A program made the translations under genes and the position numbers. Below the pieces are notes generated by a model. It saw nothing but the letters and a program-made list of their open reading frames with translations. It had not been told where the DNA came from and did not search any database. From assembly GCF_034043515.1 (NCBI RefSeq), contig NZ_CP138214.1, positions 2,604,001 through 2,668,000 of the forward strand: DNA of 64,000 bases, given 5' to 3'. The DNA is from Pseudomonas sp. MUP55 (lineage in GTDB: Bacteria > Pseudomonadota > Gammaproteobacteria > Pseudomonadales > Pseudomonadaceae). Shown here piece by piece: positions 7,278 to 16,292 of the stretch (within the stretch, counting starts at the first letter, position 1; each line of letters begins with the position of its first letter).

Positions 7278-7865
7278 ATGAGCTTGATCATTTCCATGGC
7301 GGCGTTCGCCCTCGCCACCTCCATTACGCCTGGGCCTGTCAACGTGGTCGCCCTGAGCAGCGGCGCCCGCTTCGGCTTTGCCGCCAGCCAGAAGCATGTG
7401 TTCGGCGCTGCGCTTGGCTTCACCTTGCTGCTGGTATTGATAGGCCTGGGTTTGCACGAAGTGCTGCTGCGCTGGCCGATCCTGACCCAGCTGATTCAGT
7501 GGGGCGGGGTAGCATTCCTGCTCTACATGGCCTGGAAACTCGCGGTGGACAACGGCCAGTTGCACGCCGACGGCGCCGCCACGGCGCCCTCGATGCTGTA
7601 CGGCGCGATCATGCAGTGGCTCAACCCCAAGGCCTGGCTGGCGTGTGTGGCGGGGATGGGGCTGTTTGCGGCGGACGGTGATGCCGGGCAAGTCTGGTTG
7701 TTCGCCAGCCTCTACCTGGTGATCTGCTACCTGTCGGTGGCGTGCTGGGCCTATGCCGGAACGTTCTTGCGTCGCTACCTGCACAATCCTCGGGGTGTCC
7801 GGGTGTTCAACCGTTCAATGGCCGCGTTGCTGGTGGCCAGTGTGGGTTATTTGCTGATGGCTTGA
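7278..7865 (+). CDS. LysE/RhtB family amino-acid exporter
   Basis: The 195-residue product has the family start (FALATSITPGPVNVVALSSGARFG, with the ITPGP motif near residue 17), about six hydrophobic segments, and the second conserved block GAIMQWLNPKAWL (about residues 111-123). Members export amino acids or derivatives across the inner membrane. The 3' end overlaps the convergent AraC gene by 59 bp. The regulator may control it, but the two genes converge rather than diverge, so this is only context. Confidence 0.9.
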   Translation: MSLIISMAAFALATSITPGPVNVVALSSGARFGFAASQKHVFGAALGFTLLLVLIGLGLHEVLLRWPILTQLIQWGGVAFLLYMAWKLAVDNGQLHADGAATAPSMLYGAIMQWLNPKAWLACVAGMGLFAADGDAGQVWLFASLYLVICYLSVACWAYAGTFLRRYLHNPRGVRVFNRSMAALLVASVGYLLMA

Positions 7866-8700
7866 GCCGTTCGCGGTATTGCCCCGGCGTGGCGGCAAAA
7901 TGCTGTTTGAACGCACGTTGGAAATGCGCTTGGTCGGCAAACCCAGCAGCCAGCGCCACTTCGGCGATCAGCGCGCCATTGCGCAGTTGGGTGCGGGCGA
8001 ACTGGATACGGCTGTTGACCACAAACGCATGGGGCGTCAGCCCGTAATACTGCTTGAACGCGCGGATCAGGTACGACGGCGACAGCTCGGCCGCCTGGCA
8101 AATGTCTTCAAGCTTCAGGGCCTCGGTGCAGTGTTCGCGGATGTAGTCGGCGGCGCGCTCCAGCTTGTGATTGACCTCCCGTACCGGCGCGAGCGAAGGG
8201 TTCAGGCGTTGCTGCACCTCGCTGAAGTAGCTCACCAGCGCGCTCTGTTTCTGCAGCAGTTCGGCCCGTTCATCCACCAGAAGCCGGTACACGCCCAGCG
8301 AGCCGTGGTACAGCGACGTGTCCTGCGTGTGCGGTGTGTTGAACGGGCGGTAACCCTGATCGGTGCTGAAGCCCAGTTGATGCTGCAGGTCGGTCATCCA
8401 GGGTGTGTCGAGGTAGAGCATATGGTAGGACCAATGCTCGTTTTCGATGGGATTGCAGGCGTGCACATCGCCCGGGTTCATCAACACCACGGTGCCGGCG
8501 CTGATCTGGAAAGTCTGGTCGCAATAGTGGTAATAGCTGCGCCCGCGCGTGATTGCGCCGATGGAAAAATGCTCATGGGCGTGGCGGGTGTAAGTGACCT
8601 TGCGCCCGTCGGCAATGGTGCGCGCTTCGATGAAGGGCAAGCGCTCGTCGCGCCAGAAGCGCGGCGCGTGCGAAGGGTGGGCGGGCGTGTTCGACTGCAT
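7807..8700 (-). CDS. AraC family transcriptional regulator
   Basis: The 297-residue product has an N-terminal cupin-like ligand domain (HAHEHFSIGAITRGRSYYHY and VLMNPGDVHACNP). The C-terminal part has two helix-turn-helix units (LEDICQAAELSPSYLIRAFK and EVALAAGFADQAHFQRAFKQ, the second followed by HFAATPGQYR). This is the usual AraC layout. It begins 18 bp after the stop of nppD on the same strand, so it may be read as the last gene of the npp operon. It overlaps the convergent lysE-type gene at the 3' ends. Confidence 0.92.
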   Translation of the reverse strand: MQSNTPAHPSHAPRFWRDERLPFIEARTIADGRKVTYTRHAHEHFSIGAITRGRSYYHYCDQTFQISAGTVVLMNPGDVHACNPIENEHWSYHMLYLDTPWMTDLQHQLGFSTDQGYRPFNTPHTQDTSLYHGSLGVYRLLVDERAELLQKQSALVSYFSEVQQRLNPSLAPVREVNHKLERAADYIREHCTEALKLEDICQAAELSPSYLIRAFKQYYGLTPHAFVVNSRIQFARTQLRNGALIAEVALAAGFADQAHFQRAFKQHFAATPGQYRERLKPSANNPHWPPATRPLNG

Positions 8701-8718
8701 GGCGATGGCTCCTACCGG

Positions 8719-10320
8719 TCAAGCGGGCACCAGAAAGGCCGCTTCCAGCAATTGCCGAGTATAGGGGTGCTGGGGGTTAGCGAAAATCTCCCTGGCATCC
8801 CCTTGTTCCACGACCTGACCCTGCTTGACCACCATCAGCTGGTGGCTGAGCGCCTTGACCACCGCCAGGTCATGACTGATAAACAGGTAGGTCAGGTTGT
8901 ACTTGGCCTGCAAGCCGCGCAGCAATTCCACCACTTGGCGCTGCACCGTGCGGTCCAGCGCCGACGTCGGCTCGTCCAGCAGGATCAGGCGCGGTTTGAG
9001 CACCAGGGCGCGGGCGATTGCGATGCGCTGGCGCTGGCCGCCGGAGAACTCATGGGGGTAGCGATGGCGTGACTCCGGGTCCAGGCCGACCTCCTTGAGC
9101 GCGGCAATGATCGCGGCTTCCTGCTCGGCCGGCGTACCCATCTTGTGGATGCGCAACCCCTCGCCGACGATCTCGCTGACACACATGCGCGGGCTCAGGC
9201 TGCCGAAAGGGTCTTGAAACACCACCTGCATTTCCCGGCGCAACGGGCGCACCTGCTGCTGGGTGAGGCGGTCCAGCTGCTGGCCTTCGAAGCGAATGCC
9301 GCCCTGGCTGCCGATCAGGCGCAGGATCGCCAGGCCCAGGGTGGATTTGCCCGAGCCGCTTTCGCCGACGATGCCCAGAGTTTGCCCCTGGGGCAGGCTG
9401 AAGTTGATGCCGTCCACCGCCTTGACGTAATCGACGGTGTTGCGCAGAAAACCTTTCTTGATCGGGAACCAGACCTTCAGGTCGTCCACTTCCAGCAAGG
9501 GTGGCCCGACTTCGTTGGTGGCCGGCCCACCGCTGGGTTCGGCCGCCAGCAATTCCTGGGTGTACGGGTGTTGCGGCGCCTGGAACAGCGTTTCGCAATC
9601 GGCCTGCTCAACAATGCAGCCCTGTTGCATCACGCACACGCGGTGAGCGATCCGGCGCACCAGGTTCAAGTCGTGGCTGATCAGCAGCAACGCCATGCCC
9701 AGGCGCGCCTGCAGTTCCTTGAGCAGTTCCAGGATCTTGAGTTGCACCGTTACGTCGAGGGCGGTGGTTGGCTCGTCGGCGATCAGCAGTTCCGGCTCGT
9801 TGGCCAGGGCCATGGCGATCATCACTCGCTGGCGCTGGCCGCCGGAGAGCTCGTGGGGCAGTGCCTTGAGGCGCTTGTGCGGCTCGGGGATGCCCACCAG
9901 CTCCAGCAGTTCCAGGGTGCGCTGGGTGGCGACCTTGCCGGTGAGGCCCTTGTGCAGGCCGAGCACTTCGTTGATCTGTTTTTCGATGCAGTGCAGCGGG
10001 TTCAGCGAGGTCATCGGCTCCTGGAAGATCATCGCAATGCGGTTGCCGCGAATATGCCGCAGGGTCTTTTCCTTGAGCGTCAGCAGGTCTTGCCCGGCGT
10101 AGCTGATGGTGCCGGACGGGTGCCGCGCCAACGGGTACGGCAGCAGCCGCAGGATCGAATGCGCCGTCACCGATTTGCCGGAACCGCTTTCGCCGACCAG
10201 GGCCAGGGTTTCGCCGCGCTTGATATCGAAGCTGACGTTATTGACCACGCGATGGTGATGCTCGCCCGTGACGAACTCGACACTGAGGTCGCGGATTTCG
10301 ATCAGATTGTCCTGATTCAT
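8719..10320 (-). CDS. nppD: Peptide ABC importer, double ATP-binding protein (NppD/YejF)
   Basis: The 533-residue protein holds two complete ABC ATPase domains. Each has a Walker A GESGSGKS, a signature (LSGGQRQR in the first, FSGGQRQR in the second) and a Walker B (LLIADEP, LILLDEP). It energises uptake through NppB/NppC. The start MNQDNLIEI lies one base after the nppC stop (TGA-G-ATG), so translation is coupled; the longer in-frame start at 10347 would overlap nppC. The order and neighbours match P. aeruginosa PA1807-PA1811, described as the NppA1A2BCD importer of peptidyl-nucleoside antibiotics, and E. coli yejABEF for microcin C. The physiological substrate here is probably oligopeptides. 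Confidence 0.92.
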   Translation of the reverse strand: MNQDNLIEIRDLSVEFVTGEHHHRVVNNVSFDIKRGETLALVGESGSGKSVTAHSILRLLPYPLARHPSGTISYAGQDLLTLKEKTLRHIRGNRIAMIFQEPMTSLNPLHCIEKQINEVLGLHKGLTGKVATQRTLELLELVGIPEPHKRLKALPHELSGGQRQRVMIAMALANEPELLIADEPTTALDVTVQLKILELLKELQARLGMALLLISHDLNLVRRIAHRVCVMQQGCIVEQADCETLFQAPQHPYTQELLAAEPSGGPATNEVGPPLLEVDDLKVWFPIKKGFLRNTVDYVKAVDGINFSLPQGQTLGIVGESGSGKSTLGLAILRLIGSQGGIRFEGQQLDRLTQQQVRPLRREMQVVFQDPFGSLSPRMCVSEIVGEGLRIHKMGTPAEQEAAIIAALKEVGLDPESRHRYPHEFSGGQRQRIAIARALVLKPRLILLDEPTSALDRTVQRQVVELLRGLQAKYNLTYLFISHDLAVVKALSHQLMVVKQGQVVEQGDAREIFANPQHPYTRQLLEAAFLVPA

Positions 10321-10321
10321 C

Positions 10322-11341
10322 TCATTTCCTCGGGTCGAAGGCGTCACGAGCGGACTCGCCGATAAACACCAGCAAGCTCAACATGATCGCCAGCACGGCA
10401 AACGCACTCATGCCCAGCCACGGCGCCTGTAGGTTGGATTTGCCCTGGGCCACCAGTTCGCCCAGTGACGGTGAGCCGGCCGGCAGGCCGAAGCCCAGGA
10501 AGTCCAGGGCGGTGAGGGTGCCGATGGCGCCCGTGAGGATGAACGGCATGAACGTCATGGTCGAGACCATCGCATTGGGCAAGATATGGCGAAACATGAT
10601 CGCGCCGTTCTGCATGCCCAGCGCCCGGGCCGCGCGCACGTACTCCAGGTTGCGCCCGCGCAGAAACTCGGCGCGCACCACGTCCACCAGGCTCATCCAC
10701 GAGAACAGCAGCATGATGCCCAGCAGCCACCAGAAGTTGGGCTGCACGAAGCTGGCCAGGATGATCAGCAGGTACAGCACCGGCAGCCCGGACCAGATCT
10801 CCAGGAAGCGCTGCCCGGCCAGGTCCACCCAACCGCCATAGAAACCCTGCAGGGCGCCGGCGATCACGCCGATGATCGAGCTGAGCACCGTCAGCGTCAG
10901 CGCAAACAGCACCGACACGCGAAACCCATAGATGACCCGCGCCAGCACATCGCGGCCCTGGTCATCGGTGCCCAGCAGGTTGACGCTGGACGGCGGTGCG
11001 GGGGCCGGCACTTTCAGGTCGTAGTTGATGCTCTGGTAGCTGAACGGGATCGGTGCCCACAAGGTCCAGGCGTCTTTGGCCTTGAGCAGTTCCTGGATGT
11101 ACGGGCTCTTGTAGTTGGCTTCCAGCGGAAACTCGCCGCCGAAGGTGGTCTCCGGGTAGCGCTTGAGCGCCGGGAAATACCAGTCGCCGTCGAAGTGCAC
11201 GGCCAGTGGCTTGTCGTTGGCGATCAGCTCGGCGCCCAGGCTGAGCACGAACAGAATCAGGAACAGCCACAGCGACCACCAGCCACGCTTGTTCGCCTTG
11301 AACCGCTCGAACCGGCGGCGATTGAGGGGGGACAGGTTCAT
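10322..11341 (-). CDS. nppC: Peptide ABC importer permease (NppC/YejE)
   Basis: The 339-residue inner-membrane permease has an N-terminal transmembrane helix (WWSLWLFLILFVLSLGAELI), a periplasmic insert, then the core helices with the binding-protein-dependent transport EAA-type loop (EYVRAARALGMQNGAIMFRHILPNAM). The N-terminus and RRRFERFKANKRGWWS resemble YejE. The start MNLSPLNRR is one base past the nppB stop. It pairs with NppB to form the translocation pore. Confidence 0.92.
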   Translation of the reverse strand: MNLSPLNRRRFERFKANKRGWWSLWLFLILFVLSLGAELIANDKPLAVHFDGDWYFPALKRYPETTFGGEFPLEANYKSPYIQELLKAKDAWTLWAPIPFSYQSINYDLKVPAPAPPSSVNLLGTDDQGRDVLARVIYGFRVSVLFALTLTVLSSIIGVIAGALQGFYGGWVDLAGQRFLEIWSGLPVLYLLIILASFVQPNFWWLLGIMLLFSWMSLVDVVRAEFLRGRNLEYVRAARALGMQNGAIMFRHILPNAMVSTMTFMPFILTGAIGTLTALDFLGFGLPAGSPSLGELVAQGKSNLQAPWLGMSAFAVLAIMLSLLVFIGESARDAFDPRK

Positions 11342-11342
11342 C

Positions 11343-12416
11343 TCAATGCTCCCGGCTGGCAAAGTCGATACGCGGATCGACCAGGGTGTAGGTGAGGTCG
11401 CCGATCAGCTTCACGATCAGCCCCAGCAGGGTGAAGATAAACAGCGTGCCAAACACCACCGGGTAGTCGCGGTTGATCGCCGCTTCGAAGCTCATCAGGC
11501 CGAGGCCGTCGAGGGAGAAGATCACTTCCACCAGCAAGGAGCCGGTAAAGAAGATGCCGATGAACGCCGAAGGGAAACCGGCGATCACCAGCAGCATCGC
11601 GTTACGGAACACATGGCCGTAGAGCACGCGGTGGTTGGTCAGGCCCTTGGCCTTGGCGGTGACCACGTACTGTTTGTTGATCTCGTCGAGGAAGCTGTTC
11701 TTGGTCAGCAGGGTCATGGTGGCGAAGTTGCCGATCACCAGGGCGGTCACGGGCAGGGCCAGGTGCCAGAAATAATCGAGGACCTTGCCGCCCCAGCTCA
11801 ATTCGTCGAAGTTGTTGGAGGTGAGCCCGCGCAAGGGGAACCAGTCCAGGTAACTGCCGCCGGCGAACACCACAATCAGCAGGATGGCGAACAGGAACGC
11901 CGGGATCGCATAGCCGACGATGATCGCCGAACTGGTCCATACATCGAAATGGCTGCCGTGGCGCGTGGCTTTGGCGATGCCCAGGGGGATCGACACCAGG
12001 TACATGATCAAGGTGCTCCATAACCCGAGGGAAATGGACACCGGCATCTTTTCCTTGATCAGGTCGATGACCTTGGCGTCGCGGAAAAAGCTGTCGCCAA
12101 AATCCAGCTGCGCATAGTTCTTGACCATGATCCACAGGCGTTCCGGCGCCGACTTGTCGAAGCCGTACATCTTCTCGATTTCCTTGATCAACGCCGGGTC
12201 CAGCCCCTGGGCGCCGCGATAGCTGGAGCCGGCCACCGAGACTTCGGCACCGCCCCCGGCGATGCGGCTGGTAGCGCCGTCAAAGCCTTCGAGCTTGGCG
12301 ATCATCTGTTCCACCGGCCCGCCGGGAGCGGCCTGGATGATCACGAAGTTGATCAGCAGTATCCCGAACAGCGTGGGGATGATCAGCAACAGGCGACGAA
12401 CAATATAGGCCAGCAT
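11343..12416 (-). CDS. nppB: Peptide ABC importer permease (NppB/YejB)
   Basis: The 357-residue permease starts [19 protein letters not shown], the standard DppB/YejB start. It has a periplasmic insert after the first helix that carries [16 protein letters not shown]. The coupling loop is [20 protein letters not shown], and the C-terminal hydrophobic segments end [12 protein letters not shown]. Its ATG directly abuts the stop of nppA2 (TGAATG). It works with NppC and the NppD ATPase. Confidence 0.93.
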   Translation of the reverse strand: MLAYIVRRLLLIIPTLFGILLINFVIIQAAPGGPVEQMIAKLEGFDGATSRIAGGGAEVSVAGSSYRGAQGLDPALIKEIEKMYGFDKSAPERLWIMVKNYAQLDFGDSFFRDAKVIDLIKEKMPVSISLGLWSTLIMYLVSIPLGIAKATRHGSHFDVWTSSAIIVGYAIPAFLFAILLIVVFAGGSYLDWFPLRGLTSNNFDELSWGGKVLDYFWHLALPVTALVIGNFATMTLLTKNSFLDEINKQYVVTAKAKGLTNHRVLYGHVFRNAMLLVIAGFPSAFIGIFFTGSLLVEVIFSLDGLGLMSFEAAINRDYPVVFGTLFIFTLLGLIVKLIGDLTYTLVDPRIDFASREH

Positions 12417-14255
12417 TCAATCGCCTCCGCTCGCCGCTTCGGCGCTTTGTGGGGTGTCCAGGGGGACCGCGGGTTCGACGTCGGGCTTGGCCCACCAGGT
12501 GGCGGTGCCCACGTCATAGCGCGGCGAGACTTTCGGGTGGCCGAGGTGGTCCCAATACGCCACACGGAACGTCTTGATGTGCCAGTTGGGAATCACGTAG
12601 TAACCAAACTGCAGCACACGGTCCAGCGCCCGGGCGTGGGCGATCAGGCTTTTGCGCGAGTCGGCGTCGATCAGTTGTTCGACCAACTGGTCGACCGCCG
12701 GGTCCTTGAGCCCCATGTAGTTGCGGCTGCCCGGTTTGTCTGCGCTGGATGACTTCCAGAACTCACGCTGCTCATTACCCGGCGAGGTGGACTGTGGGAA
12801 GCTGCCCACCAGCATGTCGAAGTCCCGCGAGCGCAGGCGGTTGATGAACTGCGACACGTCGACCCGGCGAATCACCAGGTCGATGCCCAGGTCGGCCAGG
12901 TTGCGCTTGAACGGCAGCAGGATGCGCTCGAATTCGGTCTGGGCCAGCAGGAACTCGATGGTCACCGGCTTGCCCGTCGCGTCGACCATCTTGTCGTCGA
13001 CGATCTTCCAGCCGGCCTCCTGCAACAGCTGGTAGGCCTCGCGCTGCTGCGCACGGATCATGCCGCTGCCGTCGGTCTTGGACGGCGCGAAGGCCTGGGT
13101 GAAGACGTCGGCGGGGATCTTGTCGCGCAGGGGCTCGAGAATGGCCAGTTCATCCGGGCCGGGTAACCCGGTTGCGGCCATTTCCGAGTTTTCGAAGTAA
13201 CTGCGGGTGCGGGTGTAGGCGCCATTGAACAGCTGCTTGTTGCTCCATTCGAAATCCAGCAACAGGCTGATGGCCTTGCGCACCCGTACATCCTGGAACA
13301 TCGGTTTACGCGTGTTGAACACGAAACCCTGCATGCCGGTGGGATTGCCGTTGGGAATTTCTTCCTTGATCAAGCGGCCTTGGGCGACCGCTGGAATGTT
13401 GTAGGCGTTGGCCCAGTTTTTCGCGCTGAACTCCAGCCAATAGTCGAACTGGCCAGCCTTCAAGGCTTCCAGCGAGACCGTGCTGTCGCGGTAGTAGTCA
13501 GTGATGCGGTTATCGAAGTTGTAGAAACCCTTGGCCACCGGCAAGTCCTTGGCCCAGTAGTCCTTGACCCGCTCGTAGCGGATCATGCGCCCGGCCTTGA
13601 CCTCAGCCACCTTGTACGGGCCACTGCCCAGCGGTATCTCCAGATTACCCTTGGAAAAATCGCGAGTGGCCCACCAATGCTTGGGCAATACCGGCAATTG
13701 GCCGAGGATCAACGGCAATTCGCGGTTGTTGGTGCGCTTGAATTTGAACAGCACCCGCAGCGGGTCTTCGGCGACCACTTCGTCGACGTCGGCGTAGTAG
13801 GTGCGGTAGAGCGGGGTGCCGTCCTTGATCAGGGTCTGGAAGGTAAACACCACGTCGTCGGCGCGGATCGGGTGGCCGTCATGGAAGCGGGCTTCGGGGC
13901 GCAGGTAGAAGCGCACCCAACTGTTGTCCGGGGCTTTTTCGATCTTGCCGGCCACCAGGCCATACTCGGTGATGGGCTCGTCCAGGCTTTGCATGGCCAG
14001 GGTGTCGTAGATCAACGGCAGATTGTCTGCCGGCACGCCTTTGCTGATGTAGGGGTTGAGGCTGTCGAAGCCGCCCATGGCCGATTCGCGGAAAGTGCCG
14101 CCCTTGGGGGCGTCGGGGTTCACGTAGTCGAAATGCTTGAAGTCGGCGGGGTACTTGGGTGGCTCGTTATAGAGCGTCAACGCGTGCTGCGGGGCGGCCT
14201 GGGCCGCACTGCACAGCACCAGGCTGGCGAATAATGTCCTGCGCAATAACATCAT
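12417..14255 (-). CDS. nppA2: Periplasmic peptide-binding protein, second copy (NppA2/YejA-like)
   Basis: The 612-residue product starts at the ATG at 14255, which overlaps the stop of the upstream binding protein (ATGATG). It has a signal peptide (LLRRTLFASLVLCSAAQAAP) and the family-5 solute-binding fold: FDYVNPDAPKGGTFRESAMG, ARFHDGHPIRADDVVFTF and GSGPYKVAEVKAGR. An ORF extension of 99 residues upstream lies inside the first binding-protein gene and is rejected. It is a diverged paralogue of the product of 14252-16081, so the transporter probably has two receptors of different specificity. Confidence 0.9.
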   Translation of the reverse strand: MMLLRRTLFASLVLCSAAQAAPQHALTLYNEPPKYPADFKHFDYVNPDAPKGGTFRESAMGGFDSLNPYISKGVPADNLPLIYDTLAMQSLDEPITEYGLVAGKIEKAPDNSWVRFYLRPEARFHDGHPIRADDVVFTFQTLIKDGTPLYRTYYADVDEVVAEDPLRVLFKFKRTNNRELPLILGQLPVLPKHWWATRDFSKGNLEIPLGSGPYKVAEVKAGRMIRYERVKDYWAKDLPVAKGFYNFDNRITDYYRDSTVSLEALKAGQFDYWLEFSAKNWANAYNIPAVAQGRLIKEEIPNGNPTGMQGFVFNTRKPMFQDVRVRKAISLLLDFEWSNKQLFNGAYTRTRSYFENSEMAATGLPGPDELAILEPLRDKIPADVFTQAFAPSKTDGSGMIRAQQREAYQLLQEAGWKIVDDKMVDATGKPVTIEFLLAQTEFERILLPFKRNLADLGIDLVIRRVDVSQFINRLRSRDFDMLVGSFPQSTSPGNEQREFWKSSSADKPGSRNYMGLKDPAVDQLVEQLIDADSRKSLIAHARALDRVLQFGYYVIPNWHIKTFRVAYWDHLGHPKVSPRYDVGTATWWAKPDVEPAVPLDTPQSAEAASGGD

Positions 14256-16081
14256 TGGGCTTTCTCCGAAGCTTTCAGCCACCACGCGCTCAGGCCCAGG
14301 CTGTAAGGCGGCGTGGTGACAAAGGCGAACCGGTTGCGGTACGCCAGGCGATGATAGTTGAGGTACCAATTGGGAATGCTGTAGTGCTGCCACAGCAGCA
14401 CCCGGTCCAGCGCGCGACCGGCGGCCAGTTGTTCTTCGCGGGTCTGGGCGGCGAGCAATCGTTCCAGCAGGTGGTCGACCACGGGGTTGGCGATGCCGGC
14501 GTAATTCTTGCTGCCCTTGATCGCGGCCTGGCTTGAGTGGAAGTACTGCCACTGCTCCAGCCCCGGGCTGAGGGTCTGGTTGAGGGTGACCAGGATCATG
14601 TCGAAGTCGAACTGGTCGAGCCGCTGCTTGTACTGGGCGCGATCAACGGTGCGCAGGTGTGCGTCGATGCCGATACTGATCAGGTTTTCCACATATGGCT
14701 GCAGGATGCGCTCCAGGTTCGGGTTGACCAGCAGGATTTCCAGGCGCAGCGGTTGCCCGTCCTTGTTCAGCAGGCGTTGGCCGGACAACTTCCAGCCGGC
14801 TTCGCCGAGCAGGGCCAGGGCATGACGCAGGGTTTCCCGGGGGATGCCGCGGCCGTCGGTGTGCGGCAGGCTGAAGGCTTGGGTCAACAGATTGGCCGGC
14901 AGTTGGTCGCGATAGGGCGAAAGCATCAACCATTCCTGGCCGACCGGCACGCCGGTGGCCGAGAATTCACTGTTGGGGTAGTAGCTCAGCGTGCGCTTGT
15001 AGGCGCTGCTGAACAGCGTGCGGTTGGTCCATTCAAAGTCGAACATCAACCCCAGGGCTTCACGCACCTTGGTCTGGCTGAAGGCCGGTCGGCGGGTGTT
15101 GATGAACAGGCCCTGGCTCTGGGTGGGGATCTGGTGGGCGATCTGTGCCTTGATGACCTCGCCGCGATTGACCGCCGGGAAGTTGTAGCCGGTGGCCCAG
15201 TTCTTGGCCTGGTGCTCGATATAAATGTCGAATTCGCCTGCCTTGAAGGCTTCAAAAGCGACATCGCTGTCGCGGTAGAACTCCACCTCGACCTTGTTGT
15301 AGTTGTACAAGCCCTGGTTGACCGGCAGGTCCTTGCCCCAGTAATCCTTGACCCGTTCGAACACCAGTTGGCGGCCAGGGTTGACCTTGCTGATGCGGTA
15401 CGGCCCGCTGCCCAGTGGCGGTTCGAAGGTGGTGGCCTTGAAGTCGCGATTTTTCCAGTAATGCTGGGGCAGCACCGGCAGCTCGCCCAGACGCAGGATC
15501 AGCAGCGGGTTGCCGGCGCGCTTGAACACGAAACGGATGCGATGGCGATTGAGAATATCGACCCGCGCCACTTCCTGCAGGTTGGTGCGGTACTGCGGGT
15601 GGCCTTCGGTCAGCAGGGTTCGATAGGAAAACGCCACGTCCTCGGCGGTGATCGGCCTGCCATCGTGAAAGCGTGCCTCATGGCGCAGGTTGAACACGAC
15701 CCAGCTGCGGTCTTCGCTGTACTCCACTGATCGGGCAATCAGGCCGTAGCTGGACGTCGGCTCGTCGCCGGAAGGCGCGTACTGGCCGGTGCCAACCATC
15801 AGCGGCTCGTTCAGCTCATTGACGCCGTATTGCAGGAAGTTGCCGGTGGACACCGGGCTGGTGCCCTTGAAGGTATAGGGGTTGAGGGTATCGAACGTGC
15901 CAAAGGCCATCACCCGCAGTGTCCCGCCTTTCGGCGCTGCAGGGTTTACCCAATCGTAATGGGTGAATTTGGCCGGGTACTTGAGCGTGCCGAACTGCGC
16001 GTAACCGTGGCTCTCGGTAATCGTCGCGTTCGCCGCAAAGCTCAAGGCCAGACTTATTAGTAGAAGGAGGGGACGCTTCAA
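14252..16081 (-). CDS. nppA1: Periplasmic peptide-binding protein, first copy (NppA1/YejA-like)
   Basis: The 609-residue product starts with a signal peptide (MKRPLLLLISLALSFAANAT). It shares the same framework as the next gene: HYDWVNPAAPKGGTLRVMAF, ARFHDGRPITAEDVAFSYRT and GSGPYRISKVNPGR. It is the first gene of the unit nppA1-nppA2-nppB-nppC-nppD. A strong ribosome site (GAAGGAGGGG on the coding strand) precedes the ATG. It captures peptides or peptide-nucleotide compounds in the periplasm. Confidence 0.9.
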   Translation of the reverse strand: MKRPLLLLISLALSFAANATITESHGYAQFGTLKYPAKFTHYDWVNPAAPKGGTLRVMAFGTFDTLNPYTFKGTSPVSTGNFLQYGVNELNEPLMVGTGQYAPSGDEPTSSYGLIARSVEYSEDRSWVVFNLRHEARFHDGRPITAEDVAFSYRTLLTEGHPQYRTNLQEVARVDILNRHRIRFVFKRAGNPLLILRLGELPVLPQHYWKNRDFKATTFEPPLGSGPYRISKVNPGRQLVFERVKDYWGKDLPVNQGLYNYNKVEVEFYRDSDVAFEAFKAGEFDIYIEHQAKNWATGYNFPAVNRGEVIKAQIAHQIPTQSQGLFINTRRPAFSQTKVREALGLMFDFEWTNRTLFSSAYKRTLSYYPNSEFSATGVPVGQEWLMLSPYRDQLPANLLTQAFSLPHTDGRGIPRETLRHALALLGEAGWKLSGQRLLNKDGQPLRLEILLVNPNLERILQPYVENLISIGIDAHLRTVDRAQYKQRLDQFDFDMILVTLNQTLSPGLEQWQYFHSSQAAIKGSKNYAGIANPVVDHLLERLLAAQTREEQLAAGRALDRVLLWQHYSIPNWYLNYHRLAYRNRFAFVTTPPYSLGLSAWWLKASEKAQ

Positions 16082-16173
16082 GTCAGAGATCCGATCCAGG
16101 CGGCTTGGGCTTTATGATCGGTACAGTAACAGCTTGTTCCGGATGGAAAAAGGCTGCCGGAGCACTGAGGACT

Positions 16174-16268
16174 CAATGTGGGAGGGGGCTTGCCCCCGAT
16201 GGCGGTGTGTCAGTCACTACCTAGGTTGACTGGCCACTGCTATCGGGGGCAAGCCCCCTCCCACATTG
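16174..16268. repeat. REP doublet (inverted pair)
   Basis: A perfect 27-bp inverted repeat (arms 16174-16200 and 16242-16268, starting CAATGTGGGAGGGGGCTTGC) flanks a 41-bp spacer with an inner CAGTCA/TGACTG pair. The same repeat family recurs at 26358, 29917 and 57196. Paired REPs of this kind are mobilised by RAYT transposases elsewhere in Pseudomonas genomes. It sits between nppA1 and the 3' end of mltD. Confidence 0.85.
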
Positions 16269-16292
16269 GGTGCCTCGGTGTTCTTCAGGTCT

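Noticed and set aside
16174..16268. Insertion sequence or CRISPR interpretation of the inverted repeat
   Set aside because: No transposase, no target duplication and only one repeat pair; the sequence matches the REP family repeated elsewhere in the window.
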